The translations under genes and the position numbers were made by a program. The notes below the pieces were generated by a model. It was not told the DNA's origin and ran no database searches. It saw only the letters and a list, made by a program, of their open reading frames with translations. Source: Myxococcota bacterium (GTDB taxonomy: Bacteria > Myxococcota_A > UBA796 > JAFGLY01). From it: DNA of 64,000 nucleotides. Numbering within the stretch: the first letter of the stretch is position 1; every line of letters starts with the position of its first letter. Where the stretch lies: positions 62,001-126,000 of the forward strand of contig JAJRWT010000091.1 in NCBI GenBank assembly GCA_024276675.1, in the 5' to 3' direction. Positions 16,607 through 25,195 of this stretch are shown here, in pieces.

Positions 16607-19060
16607 ATGTTCTTCAAGGAACGAAAGACCTCGGATGGGGCCAACAGAGCAGTACCTCTGCTACCTCTCCGTAATCTCGTGCTCTTCCCCTACCAGGTGG
16701 TCCCGCTCATCGTCGGCCGCAAGAAGTCCATATCGGCCCTGCAAAAATCCGCCGAAACCAACAAGGTAATGTTTCTGGTGGCCCAGCACGACGCAAACAA
16801 CAAGGAACCGGTTCCCGAGGCCATGTTCCAGGTGGGAACGCTTTGCAATATCCTGCAGATGCTTCGCCTCCCCGATGGAACCGTCAAGGTCTTGGTAGAA
16901 GGAAAGCAAAGAGCCAAGGTACTTCATTACCAGAAAACCAACCCCTACTTTCAGGTTGAAGTCTCGGAAATAGTTCCGCAGGAACAAGAGCCCCCGGAAA
17001 CCGAAGCCCTGGTCCGCACGGTCAAATCCGCCTTCGAACGCTACCAGAAGCTTCATTCGGGCATGACTCCCGAGACCGTTCTCACAGTGACCTCCATCGA
17101 CGAAGCATCACGTCTCTCAGACATACTGGCCTCCAGGCTCAACCTCAATCTGGATGATCAGCAGTCCCTCCTGGAAGAACCGGAGCCACCGGCCCGGCTG
17201 GAACGTATCCTCAAGTACCTCCAGTCCGAAATCGAGATCCTGCAGGTGGAACGAAAGATAAAGTCCAGGGTCAAGAAACAGATGGAGCGTACCCAGAAGG
17301 AGTACTACCTGAACGAACGGATGAACGCCATCCAGAAGGAACTTGGCGAAAAGGACGAGTTCCGCTCCGAGCTTCAAGAACTGGAAAAGCGTATCAAGAA
17401 AAAGGACATGAGCGAAGAGGCCACTGATCGGGCCAACCGGGAGCTGCGCAAACTCAAGATGATGTCCCCCATGTCCGCCGAGGCCACGGTTGTTCGCAAC
17501 TACCTGGACTGGATACTGGCACTCCCATGGAACGAGCTTTCCACGGAGCAACTGGAACTCGATCTGGCCTCCAGGATCCTGGATGAAGACCACTATGGCT
17601 TGCGCAAGGTGAAGAACAGGATCCTGGAATACCTGGCGGTGGCTTCCCTGGTAGAAAAGATGAAAGGTCCAATCCTCTGCCTGGTGGGCCCTCCGGGTGT
17701 GGGGAAGACATCCCTGGGCCAGTCCATTGCCAGGGCAACAGGCCGTAGATTTGTACGACAAGCTCTTGGTGGCGTTCGAGACGAAGCCGAGATCCGCGGC
17801 CACCGCCGCACATATATCGGGGCGCTGCCCGGAAAGATTCTTCAATGTCTCAAGAAGGCAGGTACTTCCAACCCCGTCTTCCTCCTGGACGAAGTAGACA
17901 AGATGTCCATGGATTTTCGAGGAGATCCCTCTTCCGCTCTCCTGGAGGTTCTGGACCCGGAGCAGAACCACACCTTCAACGACCACTACCTTGATCTGGA
18001 CTACGACCTCTCCAGGGTGATGTTCATCTGTACTGCCAACACGGTGGAGGGAGTTCCTCCTGCCCTCCTGGATCGCCTGGAGATCATACATCTACCCGGC
18101 TACACCGAGCGGGAAAAGCTCGCCATCACCAGGCGCTACCTGCTGCCCAAGCAGTTGGAAGCCAACGGTCTCAAGCCTGAAAACCTCACAATGACACGGC
18201 AGGCGGTCAGCACCATCATCCGCAATTACACAAAGGAAGCTGGGGTCCGTGGGCTGGAGCGAGAGATCGCCGCCATCTGCCGAAAGGTGGCCCGAAAAGT
18301 CGTGCGAGACAGCCGAGACTTCCACGTTCGAGTCACCAGCACGACGGTCAAGAAAATGCTGGGCGTTCCTCGCTACCTGGTGGGAACGGCTGAGGAGCGC
18401 GATGAGGTGGGCGTAGTAAAGGGTCTTGCCGTAACGCCCTGGGGCGGGGAGATGCTCAGCATCGAAGTGGCCGTTGTCCCTGGCAAGGGTAAGCTCATAC
18501 TCACCGGACTGCTGGGAGATTGGCTCAAGGAATCAGCAACGGCCGCCTTCAGCTATATTCGCTCCCGAGCCCAACAATTGGGCCTGGAACAGGATTTTCA
18601 CGAAAAAAACGACTTTCATATCCACTATCCCGGCAACAGTATCAAGACCGATGGCCCCAGCGCTGGTATTGCAATGGCCACTGCCCTCGTAAGTGCGCTC
18701 ACCGGGATACCCGTTCGACGGGACATATCCATGACGGGTGAGATCTCCCTCAGAGGCCGCGTACTCCCCATAGGTGGCCTCAAGGAAAAAACCCTTGCCG
18801 CCCATCGTGGTGAAATCGCCACGGTACTGATCCCGGAACAAAACAAGAAGGACATTCAGGAAATCCCCCCCCAGATCCGTGATGCACTGCAAATAAAACC
18901 TGTCTTCCACATGGACCAGGTTCTGCAAATGGCTCTGATACTCGACGATGCCCAAGCCCTCCTCCATACACACGTCCCGAAAAAAGAAGACGAACACACC
19001 GACCACGAGCCTCCCAGAACCATGTCGCCCTCCAGCCAGGAAAACACCGTACCAATGTAG
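16607..19060 (+). CDS. lon: ATP-dependent protease Lon
   Basis: An 817-residue protease of the LonA type. The N-terminal substrate-binding domain opens with the usual VPLLPLRNLVLFPYQVVPL. A coiled coil spans about 190-270. The AAA+ module has Walker A GPPGVGKT at 361-368 and Walker B FLLDEVDKM. The C-terminal protease domain has the Ser685 (DGPSAGIAMA) and Lys726 (GGLKEKT) dyad. The last 50 residues form a charged tail that is not conserved in Lon. It lies 52 bases after clpX and completes the proteostasis block. Confidence 0.97.
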   Translation: MFFKERKTSDGANRAVPLLPLRNLVLFPYQVVPLIVGRKKSISALQKSAETNKVMFLVAQHDANNKEPVPEAMFQVGTLCNILQMLRLPDGTVKVLVEGKQRAKVLHYQKTNPYFQVEVSEIVPQEQEPPETEALVRTVKSAFERYQKLHSGMTPETVLTVTSIDEASRLSDILASRLNLNLDDQQSLLEEPEPPARLERILKYLQSEIEILQVERKIKSRVKKQMERTQKEYYLNERMNAIQKELGEKDEFRSELQELEKRIKKKDMSEEATDRANRELRKLKMMSPMSAEATVVRNYLDWILALPWNELSTEQLELDLASRILDEDHYGLRKVKNRILEYLAVASLVEKMKGPILCLVGPPGVGKTSLGQSIARATGRRFVRQALGGVRDEAEIRGHRRTYIGALPGKILQCLKKAGTSNPVFLLDEVDKMSMDFRGDPSSALLEVLDPEQNHTFNDHYLDLDYDLSRVMFICTANTVEGVPPALLDRLEIIHLPGYTEREKLAITRRYLLPKQLEANGLKPENLTMTRQAVSTIIRNYTKEAGVRGLEREIAAICRKVARKVVRDSRDFHVRVTSTTVKKMLGVPRYLVGTAEERDEVGVVKGLAVTPWGGEMLSIEVAVVPGKGKLILTGLLGDWLKESATAAFSYIRSRAQQLGLEQDFHEKNDFHIHYPGNSIKTDGPSAGIAMATALVSALTGIPVRRDISMTGEISLRGRVLPIGGLKEKTLAAHRGEIATVLIPEQNKKDIQEIPPQIRDALQIKPVFHMDQVLQMALILDDAQALLHTHVPKKEDEHTDHEPPRTMSPSSQENTVPM

Positions 19061-19140
19061 TGCCAGGTCATCCCACCCCTCCGGCGACACTGCACGGGAA
19101 CGTCCGTAGAATCATGGATTCGGCCTTTTGTCATGGGAAC

Positions 19141-19169
19141 TTGACAGTAGTACCATCCCATAATAGAAA
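19141..19169 (+). promoter_or_regulatory. Sigma-70-type promoter of tRNA-Val/Asp
   Basis: TTGACA (19141-19146), a 17-base spacer and TAGAAA (19164-19169) end 32 bases before tRNA-Val. The -35 matches the consensus exactly. Confidence 0.6.
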
Positions 19170-19201
19170 AGCTGCGCTGCCATCGCTCGGAGCTTGGTTG
19201 C

Positions 19202-19274
19202 GGGCGGGTAGCTCAGTTGGAAGAGCAGCAGCCTTACACGCTGTTTGTCGCAGGTTCGAGTCCTGTTCCGCCCA
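19202..19274 (+). tRNA. tRNA-Val (anticodon TAC)
   Basis: Acceptor GGGCGGG/TCCGCCC, D arm GCTC, anticodon stem GCAGC/GCTGT with loop CTTACAC (anticodon TAC), T arm GCAGG TTCGAGT CCTGT. CCA is not encoded. Confidence 0.94.
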
Positions 19275-19295
19275 TTTTGGCTTTCGCTTTTTCAC

Positions 19296-19372
<77 letters not shown>

Positions 19373-19378
19373 TCATCG

Positions 19379-19412
19379 AGCGCCCGCAGGCAAGCCGTGC
19401 GGGCGCTTTTTT
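19379..19412 (+). terminator. Rho-independent terminator after tRNA-Asp
   Basis: A perfect 10-base stem AGCGCCCGCA/TGCGGGCGCT with a 9-base loop, followed by six T. It ends the tRNA-Val/Asp transcript 12 bases before the cytochrome gene. Confidence 0.9.
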
Positions 19413-19424
19413 CTGGCCATAAGA

Positions 19425-19985
19425 ATGCTGAAAAAATCGAACTACCTTGGCCTTCTCATCGTTGTTCTACTGGCGGGCACGGCAACGCTTCAAGCCAAGC
19501 AACCCGGAAAACGCAAACCCGATCCTGAACGTGGCCAGAATCGCTATGAACGGAGTTGCTGGCAATGCCATGGCAAGGATGCTGACGGTCAGGGACCGGC
19601 ATCTGGGGATCTCAAGGTCGACGTGCCAGCTCTGCGGGGCCAGATCACCAGAGACCGCTTCTCTGAGCTGGTAGACCTGGTTCAACGTGGGCGAGGGCAG
19701 ATGCCAGGTTTCTCACTCATGATCGACCGCCATGACAGCAGGCGGATCATGGTCTATCTCGAAACCATCGACAAACCGCAAAACCGCCAGGAAGAACCTT
19801 CCCAGGAAGCCGACGACCAACAAGTCGACAAGGACGGAGGCGCCACGGAAGATATTCTTCCCGATGACAACGCGCCGGTCGATGAACAACACGCCGAAGC
19901 CGAAACGACTCCAACGCCCCAGGGCAGGGCCCTCCAGTCCGAAGAATCGCCGGAGAAGGGCAAAGCCAGGGTGGGCAAACCCTGA
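19425..19985 (+). CDS. c-type cytochrome with acidic C-terminal extension
   Basis: A 186-residue exported protein. It has a signal peptide (about residues 1-24, MLKKSNYLGLLIVVLLAG) and then a small class I cytochrome c fold with one haem site CWQCH (Cys45, Cys48, His49). A candidate axial Met lies in GQMPGFSLM. The domain ends near residue 110. The remaining 75 residues are Glu/Asp/Gln/Pro-rich and look disordered. The role would be periplasmic electron transfer; the partner is unknown. A second small cytochrome follows 63 bases downstream. I chose the ATG at 19425 because it gives the signal peptide and lies after the tRNA terminator. Confidence 0.85.
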   Translation: MLKKSNYLGLLIVVLLAGTATLQAKQPGKRKPDPERGQNRYERSCWQCHGKDADGQGPASGDLKVDVPALRGQITRDRFSELVDLVQRGRGQMPGFSLMIDRHDSRRIMVYLETIDKPQNRQEEPSQEADDQQVDKDGGATEDILPDDNAPVDEQHAEAETTPTPQGRALQSEESPEKGKARVGKP

Positions 19986-20048
19986 CTCCCGCCAGACCCA
20001 CCCGTCCGACATTGCTCCGCCGGGCGTCACCAGACACAGGAAACACCG

Positions 20049-20396
20049 ATGTTCAAGGAACAACTCCAGGCCATCATCTCGGTTGGCTTGCTTTTCACAG
20101 TTCTGCCCATCCATTCCTCCATGGCGGCCGACCCATCCCGTGCCACGACCCTCTACCGTTCCAATTGCCTCATGTGCCATGGCCAGAAAGCCGACGGCAA
20201 CGGTCCGGCGGCCGCGGCCATGCAACCTCCACCCACCGACTTCACCGACTCCGCCTATTGGTCCCGGACCACCACCGAAAAGCTCAAAGCCGCGATTCGC
20301 GACGGAGTAACTGGCAGCTCGATGCCGTCCTTCCAACAACTCTCCGACGGGGACCGTGACGACTTGGCAGAATACCTGCGCTCCTTCAAGAAATGA
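20049..20396 (+). CDS. Small class I cytochrome c
   Basis: A 115-residue exported monohaem cytochrome. The signal peptide is about residues 1-26 (ending SSMAAD). The haem motif CLMCH has Cys40, Cys43 and His44. A likely axial Met is in GSSMPSFQQL, and the C-terminal helix is DDLAEYLRSF. This is the usual layout for a soluble periplasmic electron carrier. AGGA lies seven bases before the ATG. It probably shares a transcript with the cytochrome upstream. Confidence 0.88.
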   Translation: MFKEQLQAIISVGLLFTVLPIHSSMAADPSRATTLYRSNCLMCHGQKADGNGPAAAAMQPPPTDFTDSAYWSRTTTEKLKAAIRDGVTGSSMPSFQQLSDGDRDDLAEYLRSFKK

Positions 20397-20456
20397 TCCC
20401 CACAGCAGGCGGGCCCAGGTGCCATCTCGAGGCCGCCTGGATCAGAAGTTTCACTG

Positions 20457-20485
20457 TTGACCATGACCGTCACAAGCGATAGATC
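20457..20485 (+). promoter_or_regulatory. Sigma-70-type promoter of tRNA-Trp
   Basis: TTGACC (20457-20462), a 17-base spacer and TAGATC (20480-20485) end 12 bases before the tRNA. Confidence 0.55.
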
Positions 20486-20497
20486 ACAGTTCGGTCT

Positions 20498-20573
20498 AGG
20501 GGTATAGCTCAGTTGGCAGAGCACCTGATTCCAAATCAGGCGGTCGGGGGTTCGAGTCCCTCTACCCCTGCCA
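20498..20573 (+). tRNA. tRNA-Trp (anticodon CCA)
   Basis: Acceptor AGGGGTA/TACCCCT, D arm GCTC...GAGC, anticodon stem CCTGA/TCAGG with loop TTCCAAA (anticodon CCA), T arm GGGGG TTCGAGT CCCTC. CCA is encoded (20571-20573). Confidence 0.95.
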
Positions 20574-20702
20574 TTTCGCGCCCGTCAACACCTTTTCATC
20601 CCCAAGCCATGATTCTGGCTCCCGGGTGTAGCTGGTGAAGACCAGCAGGTGCGGAAGGACAATCTTGCGACCCTGACCGGCTCCACAACTCAAGGTGGCA
20701 GG

Positions 20703-21917
20703 GTGAATTCTGCTGAACTGGTCATCGTGGGTGCTGGCCCAGCCGGCATCAGCACAGCTCTGGCCATCATTGCAGCGATGCCAGAGGCTCGTGACAAGAT
20801 TCTCCTCCTGGAAAAGCACTTCCACCCTCGAGACAAACCATGCGCTGGCGCTCTCGGGGCGCGTGGAACGAATATTCTCCAGAAGCTGGGAGTCCACACA
20901 TCCACAAGAGCCATTCCCATCCACGGTTTTCAGGTCACCACCACTGCGGGTACCTCTCTCTTCCATTCACCTGAAACCCTGGGCCGCGTCATCCTTCGCG
21001 GGGAGTTGGACGCCGAACTGGCAGACATAGCCCGCCAACGCGGTATCCCACTGGCTCAGGGAGTATCGGTCAGCTCTGTAAGGGAACAGGCAGGCCGTGT
21101 GCTTCTTGAAACCAGCGCCGGCGTACTGGATTCATCCCTGGTGGTGGGTGCCGACGGTGTGGGCAGCGTGGTGCGTAGATCCATGGATCTCCCCAAGGCC
21201 GGCTTCAAGGCGCAGGTTCTGGAGTTGACCACAGCACCTTGTCAACGGGACCCACCGCCCGGCGTCCTCGGTTTCGACCTGAGCGACAGGCGCATTCCAG
21301 GGTACCTGTGGAACTTCCCCAGACCGGCAGGCAGATACCCTCTCCGCACCATCGGTCTGTACTCCCTTAGCCCAAGCACCTCCGGATTCCTGGACATCCG
21401 AAAACCACCAGGCCATCTCATCCGGTTGCTACGGGAACACGTGGAATCACAGGGAATCAAACCCCACGGACAACAGGCACTGCGCTTCGCGGAAAGGGGC
21501 TACAACCATGTTTCCAGCCAGGTGGTCGGGCGCAGGATGCTGGTGGGGGAAGCCGCGGGAATAGACCCTATTTCGGGAGAAGGCATCGCGCATGCCATCG
21601 AATTCGGTGCCCTGGCAGGGCGTTTTCTGGCAAAAACAGGCCTGGATCCTGCCCAGCTTCCGGCCTGGACCAAGGTACTTCGCCGCTCTCGCCTGGGAAT
21701 GGATCTCTTTCTCTGCCAAAGCCTGCTGCGAGCCTTCTATGGCGGGGGCAGGGAGCGAACCGAGGCCATGATGATCGGTTCGCGGTCGCTGTTGAAAGCG
21801 GTCTCGTTGCGCTTTGCAGGGCGCTATCCGGGACCACTGCTGCTCCTGCAAGCCATCCTTGGATCAGCCCTGGCGGCAGCAAGGATTTCGAAGAACAGCA
21901 CGCGTACCCGACATTGA
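20703..21917 (+). CDS. FAD-dependent oxidoreductase, geranylgeranyl reductase-like
   Basis: A 404-residue flavoprotein of the group that includes geranylgeranyl reductases and related FAD monooxygenase-fold enzymes. The Rossmann motif VIVGAGPAGIST is at the N terminus (GAGPAG at 10-15). KPCAGALGARG, VVGADGVGSVVRRSM and LVGEAAGIDPISGEGIAHAIEFG are the expected later FAD-contact segments. The probable reaction is reduction of isoprenoid double bonds, but the substrate cannot be told from sequence. I start at the GTG at 20703 behind AAGGTGG; a GTG at 20649 is possible but has no ribosome binding site. It is convergent with the FecR-type gene two bases away. Confidence 0.8.
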   Translation: MNSAELVIVGAGPAGISTALAIIAAMPEARDKILLLEKHFHPRDKPCAGALGARGTNILQKLGVHTSTRAIPIHGFQVTTTAGTSLFHSPETLGRVILRGELDAELADIARQRGIPLAQGVSVSSVREQAGRVLLETSAGVLDSSLVVGADGVGSVVRRSMDLPKAGFKAQVLELTTAPCQRDPPPGVLGFDLSDRRIPGYLWNFPRPAGRYPLRTIGLYSLSPSTSGFLDIRKPPGHLIRLLREHVESQGIKPHGQQALRFAERGYNHVSSQVVGRRMLVGEAAGIDPISGEGIAHAIEFGALAGRFLAKTGLDPAQLPAWTKVLRRSRLGMDLFLCQSLLRAFYGGGRERTEAMMIGSRSLLKAVSLRFAGRYPGPLLLLQAILGSALAAARISKNSTRTRH

Positions 21918-21919
21918 AG

Positions 21920-23080
21920 TCAATCGGGCCTTGACCTGCTCGCTCCTTCTACCGCCAATTCCATGTACTTCTGCTCTACGAAGGTCCTCTCCTTGTCGGG
22001 GAGGGTGGATTGTAGTGCATGGGACAGGAACTGTCGTGCTCCCTCGGGGTCCGACTCCTTCATGCAGTCCGATACCGACAGTATGTCCTGGGCCGTAGCT
22101 CCCGGACCGGACAGGGTCTGCCGGTATTCCAGCGCCAGGGGGCACCATTCGTCGGCAAAACCACGGGCAAACCTCAACACTTCCAGACGCCTGCGTTGAA
22201 AACCCTGTCGGAGGTAATCCAGGGCCAGCTCTTGTGCCTCTGCCCTACGCCCCAAATCGGCCAATGTCAGCATTTTCAGAAGCTGGAGATTGCACCAGGC
22301 CAGATCCCCCTCGCTGGCCTTTTCCAGGCCAAGGTCTATGGTTACCAGAATTACCTGTGGCGGAGCGTTTTTTTCCCTCAGGATATCGGCCCTGTAGAGC
22401 AACCTGGATACAGAAGTTGGGAGGCAGGCAATACTCTGGCCACGCGAGAGAGCCCAGGAACTACCACCAGCGCAGTTTACCTGAACCTTCCCCCTCTCCA
22501 CGTCCACACGGGTTTCCAAGGAGCTTCTTTCCACGGTGAAACGAGTGCCCAGCACCGTGATGTCGGCCTCCCTCGTGTGGATGGACAGCTCCACTCCCTG
22601 GTGCGGGTCTACGTCCACGCGCAGACGACCCTGGGTCCAGTAGATGCTCGGGGCCTCCGCTGTTCCACTTAGTTCTCCTATGCCATTTTCGAATTGCAGA
22701 GATACGTGATCCAGCATCAGCGAGCCCGACTCTTCTGCGCCGAGATGAGTCACGACCGAAGCAGGATCACCAGCCGGGAATCTCGCCAGCAAGACAGCCA
22801 GGAGCAACGCGGCTGCCGAAATCGCCAACATCATGGGCTTCCACGATTGAAGGAGATTTCTGGGGGGGGGCTTTCCCAATTTTGCTGGAACGGCGATGGC
22901 TTGCGCTATCACCCGGCTCTCCGCGGCCCTTCCGGGTACCGGAAGATGCCGAAGAAGCAACCTGCTCCCAGTGCCGTCGGGAAACAGGCTGGCCAGGGAC
23001 TCCAGAAGACGCTGCTCTCGTGCGGGAGTTGGTATCTTCTCTTGCCGATAGCGATGAAACATCCAGGCGTAGCGGCTCAT
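21920..23080 (-). CDS. FecR-type anti-sigma/membrane regulator with helical repeats
   Basis: A 386-residue single-pass membrane protein. The cytoplasmic N terminus (about 1-80) should bind the sigma factor. A membrane segment lies at about 84-103 (MMLAISAAALLLAVLLARF). A periplasmic FecR domain follows at about 125-215 (ELSIHTREADITVLGTRFTV, then RVDVERGKVQVN). The C-terminal part is helical and TPR-like (EGDLAWCNLQLLKMLTLADLGRRAEAQELALDYLRQG). Its ATG overlaps the TGA of the ECF sigma gene (ATGA), so the two are translationally coupled. The usual FecA/TonB receptor is absent nearby, so the signal is unlikely to be ferric citrate. Confidence 0.8.
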   Translation of the reverse strand: MSRYAWMFHRYRQEKIPTPAREQRLLESLASLFPDGTGSRLLLRHLPVPGRAAESRVIAQAIAVPAKLGKPPPRNLLQSWKPMMLAISAAALLLAVLLARFPAGDPASVVTHLGAEESGSLMLDHVSLQFENGIGELSGTAEAPSIYWTQGRLRVDVDPHQGVELSIHTREADITVLGTRFTVERSSLETRVDVERGKVQVNCAGGSSWALSRGQSIACLPTSVSRLLYRADILREKNAPPQVILVTIDLGLEKASEGDLAWCNLQLLKMLTLADLGRRAEAQELALDYLRQGFQRRRLEVLRFARGFADEWCPLALEYRQTLSGPGATAQDILSVSDCMKESDPEGARQFLSHALQSTLPDKERTFVEQKYMELAVEGASRSRPD

Positions 23081-23709
23081 GACACCCTCTCGGCTATAGA
23101 GAGGTCGTGGGGGGGGGCAGCGGGCGACTTCTTGTCCGCTGTGCTGCCATGCCCGTTCAATCCGAGATAGACGGCTGATTCCGCGAATTTGACACGAGCC
23201 CTTATCAACCGGCTCTTGGCAGTGTTCAACTTGATTCCAAGAAGCGCTGCCGCCTCGGGCAGGGTAAACTCCTGGAGATCGCAAAGCACAAGGATCTCTC
23301 TGTGATCTGTCTTGAGCCTGCACAAGGCACGCTCCACCAGTACAGCCAGCTCATTCTGTGATGCAACACGTTCGGGATCCTGAGCCGGGTCGGGACTGTC
23401 GCCAAGCACCACGCCGCTCCAGCTTCGCAGCCAGGCGGAACGTCGACAATTGGCCAGTACCCTTCGCGTGATGCCGAACAACCACGAAGGAAACTTGTCT
23501 GGGCTCTTGAGTGCATCCAGCTTCTTCCACACAATGATGAAGACCTGTTGTGCTGCTTCGTCCGCGTCCACCCTGGGACCACCGAGATAACTGCACCAGT
23601 GCAGAACCACTGGCGCCCATGTGCCGCAGAGTAGCCGCCACGAATCGGCTTCGCCACGGCTGGCACCTTGTACATCCTCGACACGCCAGGCAGGCAGATT
23701 GTTGCTCAT
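23077..23709 (-). CDS. ECF-family RNA polymerase sigma factor
   Basis: A 210-residue sigma factor with only regions 2 and 4. Region 2 is at about 24-95 (DADEAAQQVFIIVWKKLDAL, then FPSWLFGITRRVLANCRR). Region 4 is at about 125-180 (LKTDHREILVLCDLQEF, then LPEAAALLGIKLNTAKSRL). It lacks regions 1 and 3, as all ECF factors do. The ATG at 23709 has GAGG five bases upstream; an earlier in-frame TTG at 23757 is less likely. The coupled FecR-type gene downstream is the probable regulator. Confidence 0.88.
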   Translation of the reverse strand: MSNNLPAWRVEDVQGASRGEADSWRLLCGTWAPVVLHWCSYLGGPRVDADEAAQQVFIIVWKKLDALKSPDKFPSWLFGITRRVLANCRRSAWLRSWSGVVLGDSPDPAQDPERVASQNELAVLVERALCRLKTDHREILVLCDLQEFTLPEAAALLGIKLNTAKSRLIRARVKFAESAVYLGLNGHGSTADKKSPAAPPHDLSIAERVS

Positions 23710-23847
23710 GGGTTCCTCTGATTGGTGTTCATCGGAAGCATACACCCTGTTGTTCAATGTGGTGTCAAGACTCCGACGCTGTCTTCCAGGTCACCTGCGC
23801 TATACAAGTGTCGAAAACCCACCAAAAGGATCCCTGTCGGGCCCTCC

Positions 23848-25122
23848 TCATCGAACCAATCCATCGCAGTCGTTGTCCAGACCATCCTGTGGTACTTCCA
23901 CGGCCGAGGGATGAACGAGAGCATTGGCATCGTTGCAATCCCCCACGTTCTGTACGAGTTTTCGGCCTATTATCCTTCTGGTATCCACACAAACCGGATC
24001 GCCGTAGCCATCTTCATCCCGGTCCAGAAACCAGCGCTTGGGACAAGCCTCCGAGGTGTCGCAGGGGTTCTCACGGTTGCATGGCAGGACAAAAGTCACC
24101 GCACAATCCGCATCACAGGAGAGAACCAGCACCTTGGTCCCGTCGAGCTGCTCTTCCTGACCCAGGGCCCTGCCTCCGGCTGGCCGCCCGTCATTGCTCT
24201 GCTCCAGCATGTTGCGCCCAGACACTGTATTCAGAGTTGCCTCCGTGGTCGGCATGACCGTCGGCGAGGCAGCATCCTGTCGAGATCCAGTACTGGGCGA
24301 ATCGACCTTCCCTTGTTCTCCCAGTGTGGGGCTCAGCACCACAGCAACGGGATCCGGGGCTGCCACAGGCGGAATCGGTGCAGAGAGACCCGAATCCTCG
24401 GGGGGAAACAGATCCGGTACTGGTTTCAGGGAGGCTGTGTGAGACTCTGGCCGCAGCGGCGCCTTCTGTTCTCCAAACTCATCCCCAACGGAAGAGGCAC
24501 CTGTAAATTCCAGAATCGTGTGGGCAGGCAGGGGCTCTCCTGGCTGGGGAACCTGGCTCGGCAAGGCTGTGGCTGGATCTCCACCTCTGCCTGGAACCAG
24601 GAACGCCCTGTTCTCATGGCCTTCGGGCATCGGAGTACCTGAAGTGGATTCATCAATCGTGGCCAGCGGAGCTGCCTTCGATTGTTGGTCAGTGCTGGTA
24701 AGCTCTGGCTCTCCAGGGTCCAATGACAAGTCAGGCTCTACCCCCACCGGAGCCATGCTGGTGGATGGAACGAGCGCCCTCACGAGAACCTGTGCGAGAC
24801 TGAGAACATCTTCGCGGTCTTCCCTGGAGCTGGGGCATGACAGGGACTCCACCTGCAAGGCGCCTCGAAGTGGCATGATCTCCAACACGCAACCATGGCC
24901 AGTGTCCACCAACTTTGCCCATGGAGGCTCCGAGACGACACCGATCTCGATTCCTGAGACGGCTTCCAACTCCCATTCCTGGAAGTCGGAGCCATCAGGC
25001 GGTTGAAAAACCGTGCTGGCCCCCAATGGGGCAGAGTGAAGCAGCACAAACAGAAAAACCTGCCATAAATTGGAAAACCAGGCATGGCTCGTCCGTCCTG
25101 TCTTTGTCAGCGAAAAAAACAT
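23848..25122 (-). CDS. Exported protein with MopE-like metal-binding C terminus
   Basis: A 424-residue protein. An N-terminal signal peptide (about 14-36, WFSNLWQVFLFVLLHSAPLG) precedes a 75-residue folded region. A 230-residue Pro/Ser/Glu-rich linker follows, and then a Cys-containing C-terminal domain. The last 60 residues carry WFLDRDEDGYGD, GDCNDANALVHPSAVEVP and DGLDNDCDG. This is the repeat unit of MopE-like putative metal-binding proteins, common in Myxococcota and predicted to bind calcium. It stands 138 bases downstream of the ECF sigma start, on the same strand. Function beyond metal binding and surface location is unknown. Confidence 0.8.
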   Translation of the reverse strand: MFFSLTKTGRTSHAWFSNLWQVFLFVLLHSAPLGASTVFQPPDGSDFQEWELEAVSGIEIGVVSEPPWAKLVDTGHGCVLEIMPLRGALQVESLSCPSSREDREDVLSLAQVLVRALVPSTSMAPVGVEPDLSLDPGEPELTSTDQQSKAAPLATIDESTSGTPMPEGHENRAFLVPGRGGDPATALPSQVPQPGEPLPAHTILEFTGASSVGDEFGEQKAPLRPESHTASLKPVPDLFPPEDSGLSAPIPPVAAPDPVAVVLSPTLGEQGKVDSPSTGSRQDAASPTVMPTTEATLNTVSGRNMLEQSNDGRPAGGRALGQEEQLDGTKVLVLSCDADCAVTFVLPCNRENPCDTSEACPKRWFLDRDEDGYGDPVCVDTRRIIGRKLVQNVGDCNDANALVHPSAVEVPQDGLDNDCDGLVR

Positions 25123-25195
25123 GGGAGTACCATAGCACTATGCAGGGACACGATCCCTTTCTCGCGTGAGAACGCTCAAGGCTGGTACCACGAGT

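Noticed and set aside
17117..18091. A 324-codon open frame on the minus strand opposite lon
   Set aside because: It is the reverse of a highly conserved gene. Its translation is Val/Gln/Leu-rich without motifs, a known artefact of GC-rich coding DNA.
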